The notes beneath the pieces are model-generated. The model did no database searches. It was given only the letters and a program-made list of their open reading frames with translations, and was not told where the DNA came from. From NCBI RefSeq assembly GCF_025449335.1, contig NZ_CP104883.1:1542501-1606500 (forward strand): a stretch of 64,000 nucleotides of DNA, in the 5' to 3' direction. The DNA is from Bartonella sp. HY328. Lineage in GTDB: Bacteria > Pseudomonadota > Alphaproteobacteria > Rhizobiales > Rhizobiaceae. Positions 44,966 to 52,838 of this stretch are shown in pieces (position 1 is the stretch's first letter; each line of letters opens with the position of its first letter). The position numbers were made by a program, and so were the translations under genes.

Positions 44966-45112
44966 TTAGGTAGATTAAACTGCCTAAATGACGCGAGAGT
45001 ATTTGGGAGGATCAGGTTTTAGGGCGCGTATAACGCTGCCCCCTTAAGTTTAAGGATTAAAACCATCGCGTATAATTATCAAAGCAAGGCTTTCGAGCCT
45101 TGCTTTTTTTAT
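44966..45112 (+). ncRNA. Candidate small RNA with three hairpins and a terminator
   Basis: Reading rightward, four possible stems occur in a row: TTAGGTAG/CTGCCTAA (44966-44987), GGGCGCG/CGCTGCCC with one bulge (45022-45041), CCTT/AAGG (45042-45055) and a 10-bp terminator stem. A purine-rich GGGAGGATC lies unpaired between the first two. No reading frame precedes the terminator on this strand, and both flanking genes are on the other strand. The 5' end is a guess, because I cannot place a promoter with confidence. I do not recognise an Rfam family. Confidence 0.4.
45082..45112 (+). terminator. Strong terminator with no upstream protein gene
   Basis: AAGCAAGGCT, TTCG loop and AGCCTTGCTT, followed by seven T. 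This is a textbook intrinsic terminator. It ends a plus-strand transcript in a gap flanked by minus-strand genes. Confidence 0.85.
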
Positions 45113-45292
45113 GCCTTTTTTTAAACTATTTTAATTTCAGTTTTATGACATAATTGTTACTTATGTATAGATATGGATATATTAAAATAATCTGTAACTT
45201 GGTGTCATCAATCGCAATATCTTAATCTGCCGCTAATTTTGATAAATAAGCGAGTAAGCTCGATTAATTCATGAGATATAACACAAAAAATT

Positions 45293-46441
45293 TTATGGTT
45301 TTGCTGATACAAAGACACCACCACTTACAGCAGTTATACATCCTGTTGTTTTTGGATAAGTGAGCGGTAAAGATTTCATTGAACGTATGGCAAGGTATCC
45401 CCAAGCTTCCGCCTCGATAAAGGCTGAATTTAAACCAATGTCATCAGCCGCGATAATATCTATATCGAAAGGTTTCCCGAGGAATTGTAAATACTTAATG
45501 ATCGCTTTATTTCTAACACCTCCACCACTAATAATCAGTTGCTTTGGCTTTTCACTTAAAAACTTAAAAGAAGAAAAAATCTGTTTGGCGGTTAAAAACG
45601 CTAAACTTGCTGCGCCATCTTCTAGCGATATGGTTTTATCGGTAAGCGGCTTGAAGTTTCTCCAATCTAGGGATTGTTTGGTGTTTTGTTGATAAACAAT
45701 ATCCAACATAATAGCATCAAGAACTTGTTGATTAACTTGTCCTGCTAGCCCCGCCTGACCATCCTTGTCAAAATTGCCTTGATTATTTAAAGTCATCCAT
45801 TGATCAATTAACACATTGCCGGGGCCGCAATCAAAGGCAATGATATTATCATCACTTTTTAAATTTGGTGTTTTTACTAATGTGAGGTTGGATATACCGC
45901 CGATGTTAATAAAAGCAACTGGAAACTTTAAATAATCATGCCTCATTGCCGCAAGAGCCGCATGATAGATTGGCACGAGTGGCGCTCCTTGCCCTTGATA
46001 ACGCATATCATTGGCACGCATATCGAAAACCACATCAATGCCCGTTCTCCTCGCAAGCAAAGAGCCGTCGCCTAATTGCAGTGTTAAGCCTGTATTGGGC
46101 CGGTGTAAAATAGTTTGCCCATGAAAGCCAATAACATCAATCAAGTCTGAATTTAGTTCAAGCTTTTCTAAAAGTGATTTAACAACCATCACATGTTCTA
46201 GGGTTAAATCATGTTCAAGCGCATCAAGTCGATGAGGCCGAGCAGTACGATCTGTAACGCCCTGCGCAAGATCAAGGCTTTGTTTCAAGCGATTGCGAAA
46301 ATCGGTCGAGTAAGAATGGCTGAAAGTTGATATAATGCGCAATTGGCTAAGACCATCGCTTTCAATTAAGGCTGCGTCAATACCATCCATAGATGTACCG
46401 CTCATTAAACCGATCGCCATTTTTAAATCTTGTTTTTTCAT
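45293..46441 (-). CDS. anmK: Anhydro-N-acetylmuramic acid kinase
   Basis: Recycles cell-wall sugar: phosphorylates and opens 1,6-anhydro-MurNAc to MurNAc 6-phosphate. 382 residues of the ASKHA fold. The phosphate loop is LMSGTSMDGIDAALIESDG, GFHGQTILHRP is the substrate block, and INIGGISNLTL, AFDCGPGNVLIDQW and LIISGGGVRNKAI complete the family signature. The ribosome-binding site is weak. It is divergent from tyrS, the usual neighbour in related genomes. Confidence 0.95.
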   Translation of the reverse strand: MKKQDLKMAIGLMSGTSMDGIDAALIESDGLSQLRIISTFSHSYSTDFRNRLKQSLDLAQGVTDRTARPHRLDALEHDLTLEHVMVVKSLLEKLELNSDLIDVIGFHGQTILHRPNTGLTLQLGDGSLLARRTGIDVVFDMRANDMRYQGQGAPLVPIYHAALAAMRHDYLKFPVAFINIGGISNLTLVKTPNLKSDDNIIAFDCGPGNVLIDQWMTLNNQGNFDKDGQAGLAGQVNQQVLDAIMLDIVYQQNTKQSLDWRNFKPLTDKTISLEDGAASLAFLTAKQIFSSFKFLSEKPKQLIISGGGVRNKAIIKYLQFLGKPFDIDIIAADDIGLNSAFIEAEAWGYLAIRSMKSLPLTYPKTTGCITAVSGGVFVSAKP

Positions 46442-46549
46442 TTCGCACCCAACACTGATTCCTTGTTATTTATAACCGATTCATGCTAGCAAGTGATAGC
46501 GCGTTTCAATGCGTGCATAATTTCAATTTTATAAATTCAGGAAAGATCG

Positions 46550-47803
46550 ATGTCGGGCTTTAAATCAGATTTTCTTCGCGTCATGCAAGAGCGTGGTTTC
46601 ATTCATCAAGTTTCAGATGAACAAGGTTTAGATGACCTTTTTGCGAAAGAAACCGTTTCAGCCTATATCGGCTTTGATCCAACAGCCAATAGCCTTCATG
46701 TTGGGCACATGATGCAAATAATGATGCTCTATTGGCTACAAAAAACAGGACACCGTCCCGTTGCACTCATGGGCGGCGGCACAGGTATGGTTGGTGATCC
46801 ATCCTTTAAGGATGAAGCTCGTAAATTGATGACGGTTGAAACAATTGCAAATAATATTGAAGGCATTAAACATGTCTTTTCAAATTACATCACTTTTGGC
46901 GAGGGCCCTAATGATGCAATTATTGCAAATAATGCGGATTGGTTGCGCAATCTCAACTATCTTGAATTTTTGCGCGATGTTGGCCGTCATTTTTCGGTTA
47001 ATCGCATGTTGTCTTTTGACTCGGTTAAATTGCGCCTTGAGCGCGAGCACTCACTGTCATTCCTTGAATTTAATTATATGATTTTACAAGCCTATGACTT
47101 TGTTGTGCTTAATCAACGTCATGGTGTGAGCCTACAAATGGGGGGCTCGGACCAATGGGGTAATATCGTCAATGGTATTGAACTCGGCCACCGCATGGGG
47201 ACCAGCCAATTATATGCACTAACCACACCACTTTTAACCACTGCTTCTGGCGTAAAAATGGGCAAATCTTTAAATGGCGCCGTTTGGCTTAATGCTGACC
47301 TTGTCAGCCCATATGAGTTTTGGCAATATTGGCGCAATACTGAAGATGCTGACGTTATTCGCTTCATGAAGCTTTATACAACTTTGCCAATGGACGAAAT
47401 TGCTCGCCTTGCCCAGCTGCAAGGTGCGGAAATTAATGATGTCAAAAAAATCTTAGCAACAGAAATCACTGCAATGCTACACGGCCGCGAAGCTGCTGAG
47501 CTTGCAGCAGAAACGGCCCGTCAAACCTTTGAAGAAGGGAAACTTGGTCAAGATTTGCCAGTGATGGAAATTGCAAGTTCTGAACTTTCAGATGGTATCG
47601 GCATCTTATCTCTATTGGTAAAAGCTGGTCTTGTAAAATCCAATGGTGACGCACGTCGCAATATTCAAGGTGGCGCTATCCGTGTTAATGACATTGCCGT
47701 AAGTGATGAAAGCCGCATCATCAATAATAGTGATTTAGGTGATGAGAATGTAATAAAGCTTTCTTTTGGTAAGAAAAAACATATATTGGTAAAACCAATT
47801 TAA
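46550..47803 (+). CDS. tyrS: Tyrosine-tRNA ligase
   Basis: Charges tRNA-Tyr. 417 residues: class I Rossmann domain with the HIGH-type motif HVGHM in FDPTANSLHVGHMMQ, the tyrosine-specific QMGGSDQWGNIVNGIEL, the KMSKS-type motif KMGKS (GVKMGKSLNGA) and a C-terminal S4 RNA-binding domain (SNGDARRNIQGGAIRVND). AGGAAAG precedes the ATG. It is probably monocistronic. Confidence 0.97.
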   Translation: MSGFKSDFLRVMQERGFIHQVSDEQGLDDLFAKETVSAYIGFDPTANSLHVGHMMQIMMLYWLQKTGHRPVALMGGGTGMVGDPSFKDEARKLMTVETIANNIEGIKHVFSNYITFGEGPNDAIIANNADWLRNLNYLEFLRDVGRHFSVNRMLSFDSVKLRLEREHSLSFLEFNYMILQAYDFVVLNQRHGVSLQMGGSDQWGNIVNGIELGHRMGTSQLYALTTPLLTTASGVKMGKSLNGAVWLNADLVSPYEFWQYWRNTEDADVIRFMKLYTTLPMDEIARLAQLQGAEINDVKKILATEITAMLHGREAAELAAETARQTFEEGKLGQDLPVMEIASSELSDGIGILSLLVKAGLVKSNGDARRNIQGGAIRVNDIAVSDESRIINNSDLGDENVIKLSFGKKKHILVKPI

Positions 47804-48187
47804 TTTCCGAGGCAGGACCTATTAATTTGAACAAAATGCTATAAGACATTTAATAGGTCCTGATCTGATATTCGTGATTTTTTCTATTTAAACATTAATT
47901 GATAAACCACGAAACAATGAAAACATCACGAACTTCTGGTGATAATTGTCACGCAGTAAGGTAAAATACCTAATTTCTTTATATCAATAGTTAAGAAGAA
48001 TAATTTTGCGTTTGATTTTATACGCGTCAGTGTTGCAACTCGATCATAATTTAAATTATGAAATAGGTAATTTGTGATAAGAATTTATATATAAAAAAAT
48101 AGATGCTTGTGATATTCTAGCTGAGACAAATTTCTTATCAGATGCAAAGACTATAATTCTTCTGCTATTTTTATAAATAGGAAAAAA
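47804..48187. other. Intergenic region between tyrS and the NarL-type regulator
   Basis: About 380 bases, with no gene seen. It contains a long inverted repeat near its left end (listed separately) and the promoter of the two-component pair. Confidence 0.5.
47813..47862. repeat. 13-bp perfect inverted repeat with a 24-base spacer
   Basis: CAGGACCTATTAA and TTAATAGGTCCTG form a perfect inverted repeat starting ten bases after the tyrS stop. There is no T run after the right arm, so it is not a classical terminator. It may still fold in RNA and stabilise the tyrS message end, or bind a protein. Confidence 0.6.
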
Positions 48188-48874
48188 ATGGTTATTCAAA
48201 CAATTGCCGCTGATTTGACATTGGAAGCACCAGTACTGTTGGTTGAAGATGATCCAATGGTTTATCGCAGGATAAAGACTTTATTACTTGCCATGGGATA
48301 TGACGAACAAGCAATTGTGCATGCAAGCTCTTTGAGTGCTGCACGTCAATCTATCAAAAATTTGTCTTTTATAGCTTTGGCGCTTGTTGATCTTGGACTT
48401 CCCGACGGTAATGGAATTGATTTGATCAGCGAATTGCGAACTAGGGATATCAATCTGGGCATTCTTGTTATTTCTGCTTGGAGTACTCAGGACGTGACTT
48501 TTGCCGCTCTGCGTGCTGGTGCAACAGGATATATTGTCAAAGAGCGGGATGATTTAGAAATTGCGTTGGCTTTACGAAGTATTTTGCGTGGTGGCGCACC
48601 TATTGATCCATTTATCGCGCGTAGAATTATTAATGAACTACCCCTTCCAAAAGTAGAAGATCAAAATAGTGTCGAAATAGAAAGGCTAAGTCCGCGTGAA
48701 CATGAGATACTGGTTTTGGTAGCTCAAGGACTAGGTAATCGCGAAATTGCCGATCAGCTTTCTCTATCGCGTTATACTGTTGAATCTCATATTAAACATA
48801 TCTATCGAAAACTTGCAGTTTCGTCTCGAACCAAAGCTATAAATACTGCTCGCAGACGGGGTCTTATTTGCTAA
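48188..48874 (+). CDS. NarL/FixJ-family response regulator
   Basis: 228 residues. Receiver domain with Asp21-Asp22, phospho-acceptor Asp68 (LVDLGLPDGNG), Ser96 and Lys118. The C-terminal LuxR helix-turn-helix is complete: LSPREHEILVLVAQGLGNREIADQLSLSRYTVESHIKHIYRKL. AGGA lies six bases before the ATG. The partner kinase starts seven bases before this gene ends. The target genes are unknown; none of the adjacent genes is an obvious output. Confidence 0.93.
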   Translation: MVIQTIAADLTLEAPVLLVEDDPMVYRRIKTLLLAMGYDEQAIVHASSLSAARQSIKNLSFIALALVDLGLPDGNGIDLISELRTRDINLGILVISAWSTQDVTFAALRAGATGYIVKERDDLEIALALRSILRGGAPIDPFIARRIINELPLPKVEDQNSVEIERLSPREHEILVLVAQGLGNREIADQLSLSRYTVESHIKHIYRKLAVSSRTKAINTARRRGLIC

Positions 48875-50721
48875 GATTCATATTATTTTGCTTATTCTTT
48901 TTCATGGGGCAAGCATATGCCTGGACGATGAATACAAATACGTGTTTGTTTCAAGTTCTATCGGTTAAGACAACAAAGGCAGATGTGGATGGAAGTAAAC
49001 CAGCAATGTGGGGCGCTTGGTTAGAAGTTACCTTGCCAGACAATTGGAATTTACGTCGCTCTAGTGTTGAAGATATAGTTTGGTATAGAATTGATTGGCA
49101 ACGTATATGTGATGGGGGGAAAGTAGTGCCTGCCGCTTTGGTCTTACATTCCATCCAAATAGCCGGCGAGATATATGTCAATGATCAACAATTATGGCGA
49201 GATCAGCATCTCTCCGAGCCTTTGTCACGTAGTTGGAATATGCCACGATACTGGCAAATACCAAAAAGCTATTTGCGTAAAGGGATAAATACAATATGGA
49301 TTAAAGCAATTAGTGTGCCTGGACAGCCAATTGGAATTGGCCGTATTTATTTAGGTGATCCTAGCGAGATGCAAACGCTTCATGATCGGCTTATCTGGAA
49401 TAGTCGCTCCATAATTCTCGTAAATATCATTCTAATTTTTATAATGGCGATATTGCTGTTTTTTATCTGGATTGCTAATCGAAAGCAAAGTGCTTATGGA
49501 CTATATGCAATAGCAGCACTGTTCTGGTTGTTTTTTCTTAGTTATTTTGTAACAAATAGTCCGTGGCCTTTCTCGACTACCTATATGAGTGCACGCGTAA
49601 ATACTATTGCGTTGCTGCTTGCTGGTACATGCTTTTCTTTGTTTATATTGCGTTTTTCGAAGCAAAGATTAGTTCGCGTTGAGTTCTTTTTTTGGGTGGT
49701 CATAATAAGTTTAATAACATTATCTATATTTATCAATGATGTAAATATTGTTATTGCCCAAACAGCTGCGGTGGTGGCAATAACACTCATTATTTTATTC
49801 TCTTGTCTGCAAACACTTATCTATGGAATACGGCACAAGCTACGTTATATTATCGTTGTTTCATTGGCCTGGTTTTTGGCTTTAATATCTTATATACATG
49901 ATCTATTACGTTTTTTAAATATGATAGACAGTCCTGTACCGCTGTCAGCCTATGTCGTTATCCTTGTGACGCTTTTAATGATTTGTTTAATTGGCTGGCG
50001 TCATGCCCATTATACCCAACAAATTGCATCATTTAATGAAGAGTTAAGTGAAAGTATTGCTAGGGCTAAAAGTGAATTATCAGCAGTTCTTAAGCAAGAA
50101 TATGCATTGAGTATGGAAAATGTACGCCTGCAAGATCGCTTGCAGATTGCAAATGATTTACATGATGGTTTAGGAGGCTCGTTAGTCCACATGATGGCTT
50201 CTATCGAGATGACGAAATCACACTATAGCCCTAAAGAGGTTATCGCAATGTTGAGCCTCATTCGCAATGATCTTCGCCAAGCAATAGATAGTAGTTCAAG
50301 TCAAAGTGTAAAGGTTCCCGAAACCCCCAATGAATGGCTCGCGCCGGTGCGTCATCGTTATTCAACCCTTTTTGATGAGTTGGGAGTCGAATTCAAGTGG
50401 AATATTGAACAATCATGGCTGATAATTCCAACAGCTATACAATGTCTTGCTTTGACGCGTCTGATTGAAGAAGCTTTGACCAATATCATTAAGCATAGTC
50501 ATGCTCATTTTGTTGAAATTAGCTTGAAACTACCAAAATGTGATGAACTTATTCTTATTATTGAAGATGATGGTTTAGGTTTTGATGTAGAAGCCGTAGC
50601 TCAATCGGGCATGAGTATTGGTATGCGCAGCATGAAAATGCGGATCAGTCGCGTTGGTGGTTCTCTAGACGTAACTTCCACTCCTGGAAAGACACGCTTG
50701 ATCGCTACGTTAAAATTATAA
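48868..50721 (+). CDS. Sensor histidine kinase with 7TM (7TMR-DISM-like) input domain
   Basis: 617 residues. A signal-like N terminus (RFILFCLFFFMGQAYA) leads to a periplasmic domain with a jelly-roll, carbohydrate-binding look (IAGEIYVNDQQLWRDQ, GINTIWIKAISVPGQPIGIG, about residues 20-170). Seven or so membrane helices follow (about 178-380), then a coiled coil and a HisKA_3 dimerisation domain, IANDLHDGLGGSLVHMM, with the phosphorylated His in LHDG. The ATPase core has EEALTNIIKHSHA and EDDGLGFD. The start is TTG, overlapping the regulator gene, with GGGG upstream. The signal sensed is unknown. Confidence 0.88.
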   Translation: MLRFILFCLFFFMGQAYAWTMNTNTCLFQVLSVKTTKADVDGSKPAMWGAWLEVTLPDNWNLRRSSVEDIVWYRIDWQRICDGGKVVPAALVLHSIQIAGEIYVNDQQLWRDQHLSEPLSRSWNMPRYWQIPKSYLRKGINTIWIKAISVPGQPIGIGRIYLGDPSEMQTLHDRLIWNSRSIILVNIILIFIMAILLFFIWIANRKQSAYGLYAIAALFWLFFLSYFVTNSPWPFSTTYMSARVNTIALLLAGTCFSLFILRFSKQRLVRVEFFFWVVIISLITLSIFINDVNIVIAQTAAVVAITLIILFSCLQTLIYGIRHKLRYIIVVSLAWFLALISYIHDLLRFLNMIDSPVPLSAYVVILVTLLMICLIGWRHAHYTQQIASFNEELSESIARAKSELSAVLKQEYALSMENVRLQDRLQIANDLHDGLGGSLVHMMASIEMTKSHYSPKEVIAMLSLIRNDLRQAIDSSSSQSVKVPETPNEWLAPVRHRYSTLFDELGVEFKWNIEQSWLIIPTAIQCLALTRLIEEALTNIIKHSHAHFVEISLKLPKCDELILIIEDDGLGFDVEAVAQSGMSIGMRSMKMRISRVGGSLDVTSTPGKTRLIATLKL

Positions 50722-50769
50722 ATTTACCAAATACAATTGGCTGCTTCTTACATTATTTAGCGTCTTGGT

Positions 50770-50807
50770 AAAAATAGCCATGCTTTTAATTTAGCACAGC
50801 TATTTTT
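50770..50807. terminator. Bidirectional terminator between the histidine kinase gene and mltG
   Basis: AAAAATAGC/GCTATTTTT outer stem and TGCT/AGCA inner stem around an AT loop. The A run and T run allow action in both directions on the convergent genes. Confidence 0.75.
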
Positions 50808-50819
50808 GTCGTTTTAAGT

Positions 50820-51947
50820 CTAGTTTGGAGATAAATTATTGGAGCGTTCAACCTCACGCCATTTGCGGACATTTTGGTTATGCTCATCAAGTGTCTTGGC
50901 AAAGGCATGGCCCCCAGAGCCGTCAGCTACAAAATAAAGATCTTCGGTCTTTGGTGGATTGGCAACGGCCATTAATGCATCCTTGCCGGGAATTGCAATT
51001 GGTGTCGGCGGCAGGCCATTAATCTTGTAAGTATTATAAGGTGTTTCCTTATCTATGTCTGAACGATAGATTGGGCGTCCAGAGGGCTTACCTGCACCAC
51101 CAAAAAGGCCATAAATGATGGTAGGGTCTGATTGTAAACGCATATTTTTACGCAATCGATTAATAAATACAGCTGCAACTTGTGGGCGTTCAGATGCAAT
51201 GCCAGTTTCTTTTTCAACAATGGATGCCAGCGTTACAAACTCATTGATGTTTTTGATCGGTAAATCTGCGGCTCTTGTAGCCCAAATTTCTTTTACCAGT
51301 TTGTCTTGGTTTTGTTGTAACCGCCGCACAATATCAGCTCGTGTTGTACCACGTAAAAATGTTACAGTATCAGCCATGAGGGCGCCTTCTGGGGGCATTT
51401 TATCACTGGCTAAATCACCTGTTAAAACGTCATTACCGCTAATGCGGTTTAGTGCTTGGGTTACCGTCCAACCTTCAGGTATTGTTATGCTATGCTCGAT
51501 AGAGCGACCTAAAACCAATATATTCATGACATCGCGCATGGAAGCATGGGCTGGTATTTCATATTCACCAGCCTTTAGCGCCTTGGTTTTTTGTTCCCAT
51601 CCAATGCCATAGACAAAGATTTGATCATTGGAAATTATATTATTGCTAGCAAGCAGTGTAGAGATTTCTTTTATACCTGACCCAGGTTTAATCCAAATGA
51701 CTTCAGCCTGTTGCAAAGGGCCCTGGTCATTAAATGTTTTTTTTAAGTAATAAATACCAAATCCAGCGCCTAATGCGGCAAGTATAAGGAGTGAAAAAAC
51801 AAGGTTCGCTAAAATAATAAAAGGGTTGCGCGCAGCCTTTGAGCGCCGTGTTTTCTTGGCTTTAGCGCTTGTAACCGCATTATTGGGCGCTGGATCAGCC
51901 TTGTTTAGTTCCATATTATTTTGCTCATTTGGGGCAGGAGATGTCAT
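50820..51947 (-). CDS. mltG: Endolytic murein transglycosylase MltG
   Basis: Inner-membrane enzyme that cuts nascent glycan strands and limits their length. 375 residues: a cytoplasmic Asn/Lys/Ala-rich N terminus, one helix (IILANLVFSLLILAALGAGFGIYYL), a LysM-like part (IKPGSGIKEISTLLASNNI) and the YceG catalytic domain with LASIVEKETG (catalytic Glu), RPQVAAVFINRLRKNMRLQSD and the IYGL/YRSDID blocks. I start at an ATG with AAGAAG upstream; a TTG 12 codons earlier is possible. In many relatives mltG lies in the fab-acpP region; here it stands apart. Confidence 0.94.
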   Translation of the reverse strand: MTSPAPNEQNNMELNKADPAPNNAVTSAKAKKTRRSKAARNPFIILANLVFSLLILAALGAGFGIYYLKKTFNDQGPLQQAEVIWIKPGSGIKEISTLLASNNIISNDQIFVYGIGWEQKTKALKAGEYEIPAHASMRDVMNILVLGRSIEHSITIPEGWTVTQALNRISGNDVLTGDLASDKMPPEGALMADTVTFLRGTTRADIVRRLQQNQDKLVKEIWATRAADLPIKNINEFVTLASIVEKETGIASERPQVAAVFINRLRKNMRLQSDPTIIYGLFGGAGKPSGRPIYRSDIDKETPYNTYKINGLPPTPIAIPGKDALMAVANPPKTEDLYFVADGSGGHAFAKTLDEHNQNVRKWREVERSNNLSPN

Positions 51948-52316
51948 CGTAGCTTCTTTATGTTTGGTTTGGAGATTATCCAATTCAATTTCTAAATGGC
52001 TTTCAAACCAAGAATATTTTCAAGATAATGTTGCGTCAAGATAAATTTAATTGCTGCAATTTAATTAGATTTTGCTGCTATTTGGTTAAATTAACAAAGG
52101 CTTTTGGCTTTTAGATGGCATAAAGTGTTTTTTCTAAGGCCTATGCTGAAATAGACTATGCTATCAGTAGTTGTTAAAAGAAATGCGAGTTTTCTTGCTT
52201 AAGAAAGGATGTGGCGTTAAGTCGGGTTATTGATAGGCCTATATTTTTGTTTTGTCGCATTATTATTTAAATTGTGTATAAATGTGCTTGATTTATTTTT
52301 GATGGAAAGGAATATC
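51948..52316. other. Divergent intergenic region between mltG and the RidA gene
   Basis: About 370 AT-rich bases. No gene or clear regulatory motif is seen beyond the expected promoters. Confidence 0.5.
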
Positions 52317-52778
52317 ATGTCAGATTCAATTAGCCAAAGATTAAGTGATTTAGGAATTACTATACCGCAAGCTGCGGTTCCTGTTGCCAATTACGTCACT
52401 TATGCGCAAAGTGGAAACCAGTTATTTATTTCGGGGCAATTACCACTCAAAGATGGTAAATTATTAGCTACGGGCAAAGTTGGCCAAGATGTTACCATTG
52501 AAGACGCTAAAAAAGCAGCGGAAGCCTGTGCGATAAATGTTTTGGCGCAAGCACAAGCCGCTCTTGGTGATCTTAATAAAATAAAGCGAGTTGTCAAAAT
52601 TGTTGTATTTGTTGCAAGTTCGCCTGATTTCTTTGATATTCCGCAAGCAGCAAATGGCGCATCTGACTTGTTTGTAAATGTATTGGGTGAGGCGGGTAAA
52701 CATGCACGCTCTGCGGTTGGTGCTGCTAGCTTGCCATTAAATGCCACAGTGGAAGTTGAGGCTATTCTTGAAATTTAA
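52317..52778 (+). CDS. RidA/YjgF-family protein
   Basis: 153 residues. The family removes reactive enamine and imine intermediates, protecting PLP enzymes such as those of branched-chain amino acid synthesis. The sequence has VTYAQSGNQLFISGQLPLKDG and the C-terminal ARSAVGAASLPLNATVEVEAIL, including the conserved Arg and Glu of the active cleft. The 150-residue length fits the longer COG0251 branch rather than the 128-residue RidA itself. AAAGGA lies five bases before the ATG; the 29 codons further left are not family-like. Confidence 0.9.
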   Translation: MSDSISQRLSDLGITIPQAAVPVANYVTYAQSGNQLFISGQLPLKDGKLLATGKVGQDVTIEDAKKAAEACAINVLAQAQAALGDLNKIKRVVKIVVFVASSPDFFDIPQAANGASDLFVNVLGEAGKHARSAVGAASLPLNATVEVEAILEI

Positions 52779-52783
52779 GCTTT

Positions 52784-52831
52784 AACCGCGAAACTTCCCT
52801 TTTTGAATGAAGGCAGGTTTCGCGGTTTTAT
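52784..52831. terminator. Terminator between the RidA gene and pyc
   Basis: AACCGCGAAAC and GTTTCGCGGTT form an 11-bp stem; the loop contains an inner CTTCC/GGAAG-like pairing. TTTTATT follows on the plus strand, and the element also fits the end of pyc on the minus strand. Confidence 0.75.
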
Positions 52832-52838
52832 TAAAAAT

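Larger units (their letters stand above)
44744..45292. other. Intergenic region between proS and anmK
   Basis: About 550 bases with no protein gene. The central part (about 44966-45112) looks like a structured RNA ending in a strong terminator and is listed as a candidate small RNA. The rest is AT-rich. Confidence 0.5.
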
